The notes below the pieces were generated by a model. That model worked only from the letters and a program-made list of their open reading frames with translations, did no database searches and was not told the origin of the DNA. The translations under genes and the position numbers were made by a program. A stretch of 64,000 nucleotides of DNA from Arcanobacterium_A bovis (GTDB lineage: Bacteria; Actinomycetota; Actinomycetes; Actinomycetales; Actinomycetaceae): assembly GCF_042655305.1 (NCBI RefSeq), contig NZ_JBHSLR010000006.1, one strand, 5' to 3'. Within the stretch, counting starts at the first letter, position 1. Each line of letters starts with the position of its first letter. Positions 1 through 9,399 of the stretch are shown here, in pieces.

Positions 1-399
1 CACTACGCCGATGGTTTAGCTCTTATTGGCGACGCCGGTGGAATGGTTTCGCCTTTTAACGGTGAAGGCATCGCCTACGCGCTTGCCTCGGGTCGTATTC
101 TTGCTGATCACATTGCTCAAGCGCTCGGTCGTGGTAGCTTACGCCAGCAAGATCGCGTGATGATGGAATATCCAAAAGAAATACGTGATGAACTTGGCGG
201 ATATTACACAATGGGTCGAGTTTTTGCTGCGCTTATTGAGCGTCCAGAAGTGATGCACATTTGTGTGAAGTACGGTCTACCTCGGCCAACGCTCATGAAG
301 TTAGTGATGAAGCTGCTCTCAGATACCTATGATCGCCGCGATGGTGATTGGATGGACAAACTTATCACCGCCTTGACCAAGGTGGTGCCCAAAGCGTGA
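1..399 (+). CDS. Geranylgeranyl reductase family protein, C-terminal part (MenJ-like)
   Basis: This is the last 132 residues of a flavoprotein whose start lies before the window; the reading frame is open from base 1. The segment LIGDAGGMVSPFNGEGIAYA (residues 8-27) is the typical second FAD-contacting motif (GDA...P..GEGI) of geranylgeranyl reductases and related aromatic-ring hydroxylases. In actinobacteria such proteins next to menaquinone or nuo genes are usually MenJ-like enzymes that saturate a double bond of the menaquinone side chain, or enzymes reducing other polyprenyl chains. The gene ends 103 bases before nuoA. The neighbouring complex I genes and the polyprenyl synthase at 16511 fit a role with menaquinone, but the substrate is inference. 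Family assignment is fairly safe; MenJ identity is not proven. Confidence 0.75.
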   Translation, partial: HYADGLALIGDAGGMVSPFNGEGIAYALASGRILADHIAQALGRGSLRQQDRVMMEYPKEIRDELGGYYTMGRVFAALIERPEVMHICVKYGLPRPTLMKLVMKLLSDTYDRRDGDWMDKLITALTKVVPKA

Positions 400-502
400 T
401 TTGCACAGTTATTCGGAATTTTTCGACTCAAAGCGATACGCTTATAGATGGTCTAATGCGCAGTTGTGTGCATTGTTTGAACAATAGGCAAGTGGAGGCT
501 AA

Positions 503-865
503 ATGAACCCCTATGTTCCACTTTTAGTGATGATTATTGCGTCGGCAGTGATTGCTTTTGGCGGTCTTGCAGCCAGCGCGATTTTAGGTCCAAAGAAGTA
601 TAACCGCGTCAAGGTCCTCAACTACGAATGTGGTGTTGAAGCTACACCAAATGCAGGATCGGCTGGGCGTTTCCCCATCAAATACTTCCTCACGGCAATG
701 ACCTTTATCATCTTCGATATTGAGGTGGTATTCCTCTACCCATGGGCAGTTAGCCATGAGGAACTTGGGCTCTTCGGTCTTATTGCAATGGCCTCGTTTG
801 TATTCCTCATTACGGTTCCATTCATTTACGAATGGCGCCGTGGCGGTCTGGAATGGAGTGAATAA
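503..865 (+). CDS. nuoA: NADH-quinone oxidoreductase subunit A
   Basis: Small membrane subunit of complex I, 120 residues. Three hydrophobic helices are visible (about residues 5-27, 60-82 and 88-110). The conserved loop between helices 1 and 2 carries the NYECGVE segment with the invariant Cys near the quinone entry site, and FDIEVVFLYPWA is typical of NuoA/ND3. The start is supported by AGTGGAGG about seven bases upstream. It is the first gene of the nuo operon; the 103-base gap before it is the only sizeable gap in the operon and presumably holds the promoter, although I could not pick one with confidence. nuoB follows after two bases. Confidence 0.97.
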   Translation: MNPYVPLLVMIIASAVIAFGGLAASAILGPKKYNRVKVLNYECGVEATPNAGSAGRFPIKYFLTAMTFIIFDIEVVFLYPWAVSHEELGLFGLIAMASFVFLITVPFIYEWRRGGLEWSE

Positions 866-867
866 AT

Positions 868-1425
868 ATGGGTTTGGAAGAAAAGATTCCGCAAGGAATT
901 GGCCTCACCACGATGGAAGCCGTGCTCGGTTGGGCACGTGCCCGCTCGCCATGGCCAGTCACGATGGGTCTTGCTTGCTGCGCAATTGAGATGATGGCCT
1001 TTGGTGCGGTTCGTTACGACGCATCACGAATTGGTATGGAAGTATTCCGAGCTTCGCCGCGTCACGCCGACCTCATGATCGTTTCTGGGCGAGTGAGCCA
1101 TAAGATGGCACCAGTCGTTCGTAATATCTACGACGAGCTCATGGAGCCAAAGTGGGTTATTTCCATGGGTGCATGTGCATCTTCTGGCGGTATGTTCAAC
1201 AACTACGCGCTCGTGCAAGGAATCGATCACATCGTGCCGGTAGACATCTACCTACCAGGCTGCCCTCCACGTCCAGATATGCTCATTAATGCCGTGTTTG
1301 AACTGCGAAATCAGCTTATGGAAAAGGCTCCGATTGGCCAAGACCGCATCGATATGTGCCGTGCAGCTGAAGAAGCCGCACTGAAGGCAGAGCCAGTCGA
1401 ATTGAAGAAGGGACTCCTAGCGTGA
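868..1425 (+). CDS. nuoB: NADH-quinone oxidoreductase subunit B
   Basis: Peripheral-arm subunit of complex I carrying the terminal iron-sulfur cluster N2, 185 residues. The cluster ligands are visible: the double Cys of LACCAIEMM (about residues 36-37), the Cys of MGACASSGG (about residue 101) and the Cys of LPGCPPRPD (about residue 131). The protein passes electrons from the cluster chain to menaquinone at the NuoB/NuoD interface. It has the usual family length. nuoC begins at a GTG overlapping the stop by four bases (GTGA), consistent with translational coupling. Confidence 0.98.
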   Translation: MGLEEKIPQGIGLTTMEAVLGWARARSPWPVTMGLACCAIEMMAFGAVRYDASRIGMEVFRASPRHADLMIVSGRVSHKMAPVVRNIYDELMEPKWVISMGACASSGGMFNNYALVQGIDHIVPVDIYLPGCPPRPDMLINAVFELRNQLMEKAPIGQDRIDMCRAAEEAALKAEPVELKKGLLA

Positions 1426-2141
1426 CACAGAACATGGATGGAGTAGTGGCACCACAGCCTGATGCACAAGCATCGGTAGGTGCAAATTTCCTTACCGAAC
1501 GAAGCGGAATGTGGGGCGTCAAGGGTTCAGGCGATACCACTGGTTTCTCAGGTCAGCGTGAAGTTGTGGCAATTTCGCAGCCAGCAACGCGACCTTACGG
1601 CGGCTGGTTTGACGCCGTCGTCGACATCATCATTGAGCTAGCGAAAGCTGATGGATACGACGAAACCGATGTGATTGAGAAGGTCGTGGTGGAACACGGT
1701 CAGCTCGTGATTTTCGTTAAGCGTGAGCGTCTCCTCGACGTAGCTCGCTACCTGCGTGACGATCAAGATTTGCGCTTCGAGATGACGCTCGGTGTGTCTG
1801 CTGTGCACTACCCCCAGGACAAGGGGCGTGAACTGCATGGTTATTTCCCATTCTTCTCGATTACCCACAATCGCATGATCGCTTTGGAAGTTACTGCTCC
1901 AGAAGCTGATCCGCACATGCCATCAATCGTGCCGGTGTATCCCGGTGACGATTGGCCTGAGCGAGAGGCGTTCGACCTCATGGGTATTATTTTCGACGGA
2001 CACCCCGGACTCGCACGTTCAGCGATGCCAGATGATTGGGTAGGACATCCGCAGCGCAAGGATTACCCGCTTGGAGGCATCCCTGTTGAATACAAGGGCG
2101 CCGTCATTCCACCACCGGACACTCGGAGGGAGTACAACTGA
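1422..2141 (+). CDS. nuoC: NADH-quinone oxidoreductase subunit C
   Basis: The 30-kDa-type subunit of the complex I peripheral arm, 239 residues, separate from NuoD as in most actinobacteria. The GTG start overlaps the nuoB stop by four bases. The family signature is the segment with YPGDDWPEREAFDLMGIIFD (about residues 172-191) followed by HPQRKDYPL. The first 60 residues are a poorly conserved, low-complexity extension ahead of the NuoC core, as is common in high-GC Gram-positive bacteria. The stop shares one base with the nuoD start (TGATG). Confidence 0.97.
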   Translation: MTQNMDGVVAPQPDAQASVGANFLTERSGMWGVKGSGDTTGFSGQREVVAISQPATRPYGGWFDAVVDIIIELAKADGYDETDVIEKVVVEHGQLVIFVKRERLLDVARYLRDDQDLRFEMTLGVSAVHYPQDKGRELHGYFPFFSITHNRMIALEVTAPEADPHMPSIVPVYPGDDWPEREAFDLMGIIFDGHPGLARSAMPDDWVGHPQRKDYPLGGIPVEYKGAVIPPPDTRREYN

Positions 2142-3487
2142 TGACTCAATCACCTCGTGCAACCAAGCCGCTTAACGAAGAAGAAGCGGCCAAGTACACC
2201 TCGTTCGACGCTGTTGGTGGAGACTGGGCTTCAATCGCTCGGCAAGCCGAAGAGCTCGGCGAAGAGCATATCGTGATCAATCTCGGACCAGTGCATCCCG
2301 CTACTCACGGCGTATTGCGTTGCCAGTTTGAGATGGACGGCGAAAACGTTAAGGAAATCCGGGCAGCCACTGGATTCTTGCACACGGGCATCGAGAAAAA
2401 CATGGAGTACCGCACCTGGACTCAAGGCGTGGCATTCTGTACTCGTATGGATTACGTGGCTCCGATCTTCCAGGAAGTGGCCTACTGCTTGGCAGTGGAG
2501 AAGCTCTTGGGCGTAACCGATCAAATTCCAGAGCGTGCCAGCGCGATTCGCGTGCTGCTCATGGAATTGGGCCGTATCAACTCCCATCTTGTTGCTATCG
2601 GATCGGGCGGTAACGAGCTCGGTGCAACCACGATGCTGACCCTTGGATTCCGTGGACGTGAGGACATCTTGCGCATCATGGAAGACATCACCGGTCTTCG
2701 CATGAACCATGAGTTCATTCGCCCAGGTGGTGTGCTTGAAGACCTCCCAGAGGGCGGCATTGACTACATCCGTGAATTGCTTCCAAAGATTCGTTTGACG
2801 ATCTCCGAAATGCAAGACCTCACGATGGCAAATCCGATCTTTAAGATGCGCCATGTGGACGTAGCGGTATCGCCGCTGTCGTCGCTGATGGCTTTGTCAA
2901 TGACTGGTCCCTCTGTTCGCGCTGCTGGTGTGCCATGGGATTTGCGTAAAACGCAGCCATACTGTGGTTATGAGAAGTACGAGTTTGATGTGCCGGTAGC
3001 CGATAAGGCCGATGCCTATAACCGCGTACTGGTGCGTTTCAACGAGTGCTACCAGTCCTTGCGCATTATCTACCAGGTTTTGGATCAGCTCGAAAAGACC
3101 GCTGGTCAACCTGTGATGATCGAGGACAAGAAGATCGCGTGGCCAGCTCGCCTCTCGATTCAGTCCGACGGGCAGGGTCAGACTCCGCAGCACGTGCAGG
3201 AGATCATGACCGAATCGATGGAGTCGTTGATCCATCACTTTAAGCTGGTCACCGAAGGATTCCGCGTGCCAGCTGGTCAGGTATTCCAGCTCATCGAGCA
3301 TCCAAAGGGTGTTATGGGAGTGCATTTGGTTTCCGACGGCGGAACTCGCCCGTACCGTGCACATTTCCGCGATGCGGGATTCAATAACTTGCAATCGCTG
3401 GGCGTGATGGCAGAAGGCGGCATGCTCGCTGATACGATCGTCGCCCTGGCAATGATCGATCCAGTTATGGGAGGAGTAGACCGCTAA
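2141..3487 (+). CDS. nuoD: NADH-quinone oxidoreductase subunit D
   Basis: The 49-kDa-type subunit, 448 residues, which forms the quinone-binding cavity together with NuoB. LGPVHPATHGVLR (about residues 48-60) contains the conserved quinone-site His, and the Tyr of the MEYRT segment and the C-terminal VMGGVDR ending are characteristic of the family. The start overlaps the nuoC stop by one base, and its own stop overlaps nuoE in the same way. Length matches actinobacterial NuoD. Confidence 0.98.
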   Translation: MTQSPRATKPLNEEEAAKYTSFDAVGGDWASIARQAEELGEEHIVINLGPVHPATHGVLRCQFEMDGENVKEIRAATGFLHTGIEKNMEYRTWTQGVAFCTRMDYVAPIFQEVAYCLAVEKLLGVTDQIPERASAIRVLLMELGRINSHLVAIGSGGNELGATTMLTLGFRGREDILRIMEDITGLRMNHEFIRPGGVLEDLPEGGIDYIRELLPKIRLTISEMQDLTMANPIFKMRHVDVAVSPLSSLMALSMTGPSVRAAGVPWDLRKTQPYCGYEKYEFDVPVADKADAYNRVLVRFNECYQSLRIIYQVLDQLEKTAGQPVMIEDKKIAWPARLSIQSDGQGQTPQHVQEIMTESMESLIHHFKLVTEGFRVPAGQVFQLIEHPKGVMGVHLVSDGGTRPYRAHFRDAGFNNLQSLGVMAEGGMLADTIVALAMIDPVMGGVDR

Positions 3488-4167
3488 TGGCCGAAAAATA
3501 TACCCCCGAAGTTGAGGCACGTTTGCGTGACGACGCCGCCAAAGTCGTTGCGCGCTACCCTCATTCGCGTTCGGCTATCATGCCGTTGCTCCACCTCATC
3601 CAATCAGAAGACGGTTTCTGTTCTCCGCGCGGAATCGTGCTCGTAGCCGATATCCTCGGCCTTTCGCGTGCACAGGTTTCAGCTGTGGCGACCTTCTACT
3701 CGCAGTACCGCCGTCATCCTAATGGTGAATACAACGTGGGCGTTTGTACGAACGCGCTGTGTGCAGTTATGGGTGGCGACATCATCTGGGAAGAGCTCAG
3801 CAACTACCTAGGAATTGGGCACGACGAGACTACTGAGGATGGAAAGATCACCCTTGAGCAGCTCGAATGTAATGCCGGTTGTGATTATGCGCCTGTGGTG
3901 ATGGTCAACTGGGAATTTTTTGACAATCAAACACCGCAGTCCGCTAAGGACATCGTGGACGATATTCGCGCTGGTAAAGATATTCATCCTACCCGTGGTG
4001 CGAACACCGTGGGAACGTTTAAGGAAATCTCGCGTGTGCTCGCCGGCTTCGAAGACGGACGTGTTGATGAAGGACCAGCAGCAGGCGATGCCTCCTTGCG
4101 CGGCTTGAAGATTGCCCGTGACAATGCATGGACTGGTCCACAACCTAGCGGAGAGGAAAGCAAGTGA
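3487..4167 (+). CDS. nuoE: NADH-quinone oxidoreductase subunit E
   Basis: The 24-kDa-type subunit, 226 residues, with a thioredoxin-like [2Fe-2S] domain (cluster N1a). Ligand cysteines are visible in two pairs: C..A-L-C in VCTNALCAV (about residue 85 onward) and C-N-A-G-C in LECNAGCDYAP (about residue 125 onward). The N-terminal helical bundle is normal, and about 60 residues of low-complexity sequence follow the cluster domain. Together with NuoF and NuoG it forms the NADH dehydrogenase module. The stop overlaps the nuoF GTG start by four bases. Confidence 0.97.
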   Translation: MAEKYTPEVEARLRDDAAKVVARYPHSRSAIMPLLHLIQSEDGFCSPRGIVLVADILGLSRAQVSAVATFYSQYRRHPNGEYNVGVCTNALCAVMGGDIIWEELSNYLGIGHDETTEDGKITLEQLECNAGCDYAPVVMVNWEFFDNQTPQSAKDIVDDIRAGKDIHPTRGANTVGTFKEISRVLAGFEDGRVDEGPAAGDASLRGLKIARDNAWTGPQPSGEESK

Positions 4168-5507
4168 CCGCATACTCTTCACCAAGCATGCTCACCCCAG
4201 TGCTCACCGAAGCTTGGGACAAGCAGCGCTCTTGGACTCTCGAAACCTACCGCGCAAACGGTGGTTACCAGGCGATTAACAAAGCTTGGCAAATGAAAGC
4301 ACAGGACGAATCGGCAATCACCAATCTGATCAAGGAATCGGGTTTGCGTGGACGCGGTGGTGCTGGCTTCCCAACCGGTTTGAAGTGGTCGTTCCTTCCA
4401 GCTCCTGACGGTGGCCCACGCTACCTCGTGGTCAACGCCGACGAGTCTGAGCCTGGCACCTGCAAGGACATTCCGTTCCTCATGGCCAACCCGCACTTGC
4501 TCATTGAGGGTATGGCAATTTGTATGATGGCGATTGGTGGACACCACGGATTCATTTACCTCCGTGGCGAGGTTGTGCACGTTTACCGCCGACTCCTTGC
4601 AGCAGTGCGCGAAGCACGTGAGGCTGGAATTCTCGGCAAGGGTCTGGGTCCGAACGGCGATTACGATCTCGATATCACCGTGCATGCCGGAGCTGGCGCA
4701 TACATCTGTGGCGAAGAGACTGCGTTGCTCGATTCGCTGGAAGGCTTCCGTGGCCAGCCACGACTCAAGCCGCCGTTCCCCGCCGTCGCCGGTTTGTACG
4801 CGCGTCCAACGGTTGTCAATAACGTTGAATCGATTGCATCGGTGCCTGGAATCATTAACCACGGTGTTGAGTGGTTTACGGCGATGGGTGCTGACACCAA
4901 GAATTCGCGTGGTCACGGCATTTTCTCGATCTCTGGACATGTGAAGAATCCGGGGCAATTTGAAGCTCCATTTGGAATCACCATGCGGGAGTTACTTGAG
5001 CTTGCAGGCGGAATTCGCGAGGGGCATGAGCTGAAATTCTTCGCTGTGGGAGGTTCCTCCGCACCGCTCTTTACGGCTGATCATCTCGATGTTCCGCTCG
5101 GATATGAGGAAGTTGTTGAGGCAGGTTCCATGTTGGCAACTCGCGCGATTCAGATTTTCGATGAAACTGTGTCGGTGGTTCGTGTTGTTTCGCGCTGGAC
5201 TGACTTCTACCAGCACGAATCGTGCGGAAAGTGCACCCCATGCCGTGAAGGTACCTTCTGGATGCGCCAGATTATGCACCGTCTTGAGGCAGGGCAAGGT
5301 AAGGAAGGCGACGTCGATCTGCTCTACGAAATCGCCAATAATATCCAAGGCCGTTCATTCTGTGCACTCGGTGATGCAGCTGCAACCCCGATCAAGTCCG
5401 CAATTGACCTTTTCCGGGACGAATTCGAGCAGGGTTATCACACGCCATGCGCCGAGCTCTATCCGATCGCAAAGTCTGCTCTGTTCAGTGAAGTAGGTGC
5501 TAAATGA
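4164..5507 (+). CDS. nuoF: NADH-quinone oxidoreductase subunit F (NADH-binding)
   Basis: The 51-kDa-type subunit, 447 residues, which binds NADH and FMN and carries cluster N3. The glycine-rich GLRGRGGAGFPTGLKWSF segment (about residues 58-75) is the FMN/NADH-binding loop, and ICGEETALLDSLEG follows at about residue 180. The [4Fe-4S] ligands lie in ESCGKCTPCREG (about residue 352 onward) with the fourth Cys in RSFCALGD. The GTG start overlaps nuoE, and the stop overlaps the nuoG ATG (ATGA). Presence of NuoE, F and G shows that this is a complete NADH-oxidising complex. Confidence 0.98.
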   Translation: MTAYSSPSMLTPVLTEAWDKQRSWTLETYRANGGYQAINKAWQMKAQDESAITNLIKESGLRGRGGAGFPTGLKWSFLPAPDGGPRYLVVNADESEPGTCKDIPFLMANPHLLIEGMAICMMAIGGHHGFIYLRGEVVHVYRRLLAAVREAREAGILGKGLGPNGDYDLDITVHAGAGAYICGEETALLDSLEGFRGQPRLKPPFPAVAGLYARPTVVNNVESIASVPGIINHGVEWFTAMGADTKNSRGHGIFSISGHVKNPGQFEAPFGITMRELLELAGGIREGHELKFFAVGGSSAPLFTADHLDVPLGYEEVVEAGSMLATRAIQIFDETVSVVRVVSRWTDFYQHESCGKCTPCREGTFWMRQIMHRLEAGQGKEGDVDLLYEIANNIQGRSFCALGDAAATPIKSAIDLFRDEFEQGYHTPCAELYPIAKSALFSEVGAK

Positions 5508-8065
5508 CAACGACTGAAACTCAGGTAGATATGGTTTCGCTGAAGATTGACGGCAAGGATGTGTCCGTTCCGCAAGGAACGCTCATCATTCGTGCTGCTG
5601 AGCAAGTAGGCGTGCATATTCCGCGTTTCTGTGACCATCCGCTACTTGCACCTGCTGCAGCTTGCCGCCAGTGTCTGGTGGAAGTGGCAACGCCGGATCG
5701 CGAAGGCGTTGTTCGTAAGATGCCTAAGCCGCAGCCAGCTTGTGCGGTTGCTGTTTCTCCAAATATGGAAGTTTACAGCGCCAAGAGCTCGGAGGTTGCC
5801 GATAAGGCACAGCGTGGAGTGATGGAATTCTTGCTCATCAACCACCCGATGGATTGCCCTGTTTGCGATAAAGGTGGCGAATGCCCACTGCAGAATCAGG
5901 CAATGACCGACGGTCGCACGAAGTCGCGTTTTATCGATGTTAAGCGCACATATCCGAAGCCAATTTCGGTGTCCTCGCAAATTTTGCTCGATCGTGACCG
6001 CTGCATTCTCTGCCAGCGTTGTACTCGATTCTCGACGCAGATCGCCGGAGATGCCTTCATTCAGCTGCAGGGACGCGGTGGCGGAACTCCTGGATACGGC
6101 ATGCATGGTATGCACGGCTCTCAGGTTGGAAATTTTGACGGCAACGTGCTTGATTTCGCTGGCGACGACGGTCACCACGATTTCGGAACTGCCAATGAGT
6201 ACGTAGGGCCTCAAGGAGCTGCAGGTATTGCAGCTGGTTTCGCTGCAGGTCCGGTTGGTGTGGCAGAAGCTGATGTCAATGGACGTCCGTTTGCTTCCTA
6301 CTTCTCGGGAAATGTGATTCAGATTTGCCCAGTGGGTGCTTTGACGTCTGCCTCCTATCGTTTCCGGGCACGTCCGTTCGATCTCGTTTCGGTGCCATCG
6401 GTAACTGAGCACGATGCTTCTGGATCTGCTATCCGCGTGGACTACCGCCGTGGCACGGTTGTGCGCCGACTGGCAGGCGAGGATATGGATGTTAACGAAG
6501 AGTGGATCACTGATAAGGATCGTTTTGCTTTCCGTTGGCAAAATGGTGCAGATCGGCTCAAGTTCGCGCGCGTGGCAGGGGTTGGCAATGTTTCCTGGTT
6601 TGATGCCATCGAAACAGCTGCTCAAGGCCTTCAGGGTAAGAAAGTTGGCGTGCTGATTGGCGGCCGCTTGCCCATCGAAGACGCTTATGCCTATTCGAAA
6701 TTTGCACGAGTAGTGCTCAATACGAACGACATTGATTTCCGCACACGTGTGGTCAGTGAGGAAGAAAACGACTTCCTTGCCGCCGTCGTCGCCGGTCGCG
6801 GACTTGGAGTGACTTATGAAGCAGTCGAAAAGGCTGCTCACGTACTCACGGTTGGCCTCGAAGCTGAAGATGAATGTGGCACGCTTTTCTTGCGCTTGCG
6901 CAAGGGCGCTTTGGCTAAGACGACATCAGTATCAGTGATGTCGGCCTACGAGACTCGCGGCACTGCCAAGATGCTAGCGCGGTTTATTCCTACCGCTCCA
7001 GGAAGCGAAGCACAGACTCTTGACGCAATTGTGGCAGGAGCTGGAGATTCCCTTGGTTCCTTGCATGAGGATTTGTCAAAGCCAGGTGCAGTGATTCTTG
7101 TTGGCGAGCGTACGGCTCTCGTGCCAGGAGCATTGAGCGCAGCTGTTCGCTTGGCACAGCGCACTGGCGCTCAGCTGGCGTGGATTCCACGGCGTGCTGG
7201 AGATCGCGGTGCGGTAGATGCCGGTGCCATGCCAAATCTTCTTCCAGGCGGAAGACTCGTCAGCGATTCTGCGGCGCGTATCGATGTTGCCGCAGCTTGG
7301 GGTGTTGAGAGTATTCCAGCGACGCCGGGTCGCGGCACGGATGTGATGCTTGATGCAGCTCGTAACGGTGAGCTGGATGCGCTACTCATCGCTGGTGTTG
7401 AACTCAGTGACTTGCCTGCGCATGCAGCGTCTGCGCTCGATAAAGCCTTTGTGGTGCAGCTCGAGGTACGCGATACCGAAGTTAGCGAATTCGCCGACGT
7501 TCTATTGCCGGTAGCGCCGCCAGTAGAAAAGGGTGGCAGCTTCGTGAACTGGGAAGGACGCATGCGTCCATTCGGCCAGGTGCTCACCTCAAATCAGCTT
7601 CCTGATCGTCGCGTGCTCAACGACCTCGCGGCAGAAATGGGCGTTGATCTGGGTCTCGACTCGCTCGAGGCAGTGGTGAACGAATACGCCCAGTTGCGTT
7701 TGTGGGACGGAACGCGCGCAAACGTTCCGAACGTTCCGGCTGCTACTGGTGGTTCCGGCGTCGTCCTTTCCACATGGAAGCAACTGCTCGACGGCGGTGC
7801 GCTCCAGTCCTTCGAACCGCACCTTGCAAATACCGCTCGTAAGCCTGTAGCTGTGATGTCTGAATCTACTGCTCAGCAGGCTGGTATTGGCAAGAAGGTA
7901 AACGTAACGGGTGCTAGTGGCACATTGACTTTTGATGTTGCCATTGCACCAATGCCAGAAAATACCGTATGGCTTCCTCAAAATGCGAAGGGACTTTCCC
8001 TTTCTCACCTAGGTAGTGGATACGGCGACGTAGTAACTATCGCTAATTCGGAGGTGGCCGAGTGA
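5504..8065 (+). CDS. nuoG: NADH-quinone oxidoreductase subunit G
   Basis: The 75-kDa-type iron-sulfur subunit, 853 residues. From the N-terminus it has a [2Fe-2S] ferredoxin domain (CDHPLLAPAAACRQC, about residues 43-57), the His-Cys motif (HPMDCPVCDKGGECPLQ), a [4Fe-4S] site (CILCQRCTRF), and a molybdopterin-oxidoreductase-like domain over the rest of the chain. The C-terminal half resembles a degenerate formate dehydrogenase fold and is not expected to bind molybdenum, by analogy with other NuoG proteins. A Gly-rich insert of about 50 residues follows the third cluster (GYGMHGMHGSQVGN region). Overlaps both neighbours by four bases. Confidence 0.97.
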   Translation: MTTTETQVDMVSLKIDGKDVSVPQGTLIIRAAEQVGVHIPRFCDHPLLAPAAACRQCLVEVATPDREGVVRKMPKPQPACAVAVSPNMEVYSAKSSEVADKAQRGVMEFLLINHPMDCPVCDKGGECPLQNQAMTDGRTKSRFIDVKRTYPKPISVSSQILLDRDRCILCQRCTRFSTQIAGDAFIQLQGRGGGTPGYGMHGMHGSQVGNFDGNVLDFAGDDGHHDFGTANEYVGPQGAAGIAAGFAAGPVGVAEADVNGRPFASYFSGNVIQICPVGALTSASYRFRARPFDLVSVPSVTEHDASGSAIRVDYRRGTVVRRLAGEDMDVNEEWITDKDRFAFRWQNGADRLKFARVAGVGNVSWFDAIETAAQGLQGKKVGVLIGGRLPIEDAYAYSKFARVVLNTNDIDFRTRVVSEEENDFLAAVVAGRGLGVTYEAVEKAAHVLTVGLEAEDECGTLFLRLRKGALAKTTSVSVMSAYETRGTAKMLARFIPTAPGSEAQTLDAIVAGAGDSLGSLHEDLSKPGAVILVGERTALVPGALSAAVRLAQRTGAQLAWIPRRAGDRGAVDAGAMPNLLPGGRLVSDSAARIDVAAAWGVESIPATPGRGTDVMLDAARNGELDALLIAGVELSDLPAHAASALDKAFVVQLEVRDTEVSEFADVLLPVAPPVEKGGSFVNWEGRMRPFGQVLTSNQLPDRRVLNDLAAEMGVDLGLDSLEAVVNEYAQLRLWDGTRANVPNVPAATGGSGVVLSTWKQLLDGGALQSFEPHLANTARKPVAVMSESTAQQAGIGKKVNVTGASGTLTFDVAIAPMPENTVWLPQNAKGLSLSHLGSGYGDVVTIANSEVAE

Positions 8066-9399
8066 ATATCCTCATGGCAAGCCCAGCCGTAGCCGATTTT
8101 TCGCAAGATACATGGTGGATTTGGGTCATTAAGGCCGTATTCATCGTGGTGTTCTTGATCTTCTCGGTTATTTTCGCTCTGTGGTTTGAGCGCAGGCTCA
8201 TTGCTCGTATGCAGAACCGTCTTGGTCCGAATACAGTGGGTCCATTCGGCTTATTGCAGTCGTTCCCAGACGCAATTAAGTTGCTGTTTAAGGAAGACTT
8301 CTTCCTCAAAGGCGCTGATAAGGTTGTGTACTTTATTGCTCCGGCGGTATCGGCACTCTGTGCGTTCACGCTTATGGCTGTGATCCCAATGGGGCCGTCC
8401 GTGTCGATGTTTGGGCATGTAACTCCGTTGCAGCTGGCTGATTCGCCTGTTGCGATGCTCTTCGTGCTGGCAGTGGCAGCGCTGGGTGAATACGGATTGG
8501 TGCTCGGTGGATGGTCGGCAAAGTCCACCCTTCCGCTCTACGGATCGGTTCGTTCCGCAACACAGATGATTTCCTACGAATTGGCGCAGGGTCTATCGTT
8601 GGTCACCATTTTCGTGGTCAATCAAACGATGGCCACATCAGGAATCATTTCGAGCCAACAGTCACTGTGGAATATTTTCATCTTGGCGCCCGCCTTCTTG
8701 GTTTACTTTGTAACGATGTTTGGCGAGGCCAACCGACTTCCTTTCGATCTTCCTGAAGCAGAAGGCGAAATCGTGGCTGGCCCGCACGTTGAATATTCGT
8801 CAATGAAGTTCGGCTGGTACTACCTGTCTGAATATATCAATATGCTTAACTTGTCGATGCTGGCAACCACGCTGTTCTTCGGCGGATGGCGCGCTGGTCC
8901 GCTCGTGACGTGGATATACAGTCTCTGGGGCGGCGATCCAAACGTCGGTTGGATCCCAATGCTTTGGTTCATTTTCAAGGTATGGGTATTCATGGCAGTG
9001 TTCGTTTGGGTGCGCGGTACTGCACTGCGTTTCCGCTACGACCAATTCATGAAGCTCGGTTGGAAGGGACTCATTCCAAGTGCTTTGATCTGGCTGAGCA
9101 TCGTCATGATTGTGATTGGCGTGAACATGGTTTACCCAATCAACGTGACGAACGTATTGGTCATTCTCTCCACCGGCTTTGCATTGATCATGTTGATCTG
9201 GGCATTGGGAGATGACTCAGTAAAGCCAACGCAGGCCGAGTTGATTGCAGCGCGTGAGCGTGAAGACTTCGACGGCTTCGAAAATGGCTACCCAGTTCCG
9301 CCATTGCCAGGTCAACATCTTCCGCCGTCGCCGCGCGTACAGCGGAAAGTAGCCTACGTTCCTTCACCATCCGAAACTGAGGAGACTGAGAATGTCTGA
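8062..9399 (+). CDS. nuoH: NADH-quinone oxidoreductase subunit H
   Basis: Membrane subunit at the junction of the peripheral and membrane arms, 445 residues, with about eight or nine hydrophobic helices. RMQNRLGPNTVGPFG near residue 50 and EYSSMKFGWYYLSEY (about residue 236 onward) are the conserved quinone-tunnel and acidic-loop segments. GTG start, overlapping nuoG by four bases. The C-terminal 70 residues are hydrophilic and Pro-rich, extending beyond the core of proteobacterial NuoH, as is common in actinobacteria. Overlaps nuoI by eight bases. Confidence 0.97.
   Translation: MNILMASPAVADFSQDTWWIWVIKAVFIVVFLIFSVIFALWFERRLIARMQNRLGPNTVGPFGLLQSFPDAIKLLFKEDFFLKGADKVVYFIAPAVSALCAFTLMAVIPMGPSVSMFGHVTPLQLADSPVAMLFVLAVAALGEYGLVLGGWSAKSTLPLYGSVRSATQMISYELAQGLSLVTIFVVNQTMATSGIISSQQSLWNIFILAPAFLVYFVTMFGEANRLPFDLPEAEGEIVAGPHVEYSSMKFGWYYLSEYINMLNLSMLATTLFFGGWRAGPLVTWIYSLWGGDPNVGWIPMLWFIFKVWVFMAVFVWVRGTALRFRYDQFMKLGWKGLIPSALIWLSIVMIVIGVNMVYPINVTNVLVILSTGFALIMLIWALGDDSVKPTQAELIAAREREDFDGFENGYPVPPLPGQHLPPSPRVQRKVAYVPSPSETEETENV

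Noticed and set aside
4179..4958. Open frame on the minus strand inside nuoF (259 codons)
   Set aside because: Antisense shadow; no ribosome-binding site and no recognisable domain.
5642..6841. Long open frame on the minus strand inside nuoG (399 codons)
   Set aside because: It is the antisense shadow of a well-supported gene; the translation is rich in Ser, His and Arg with no family resemblance.
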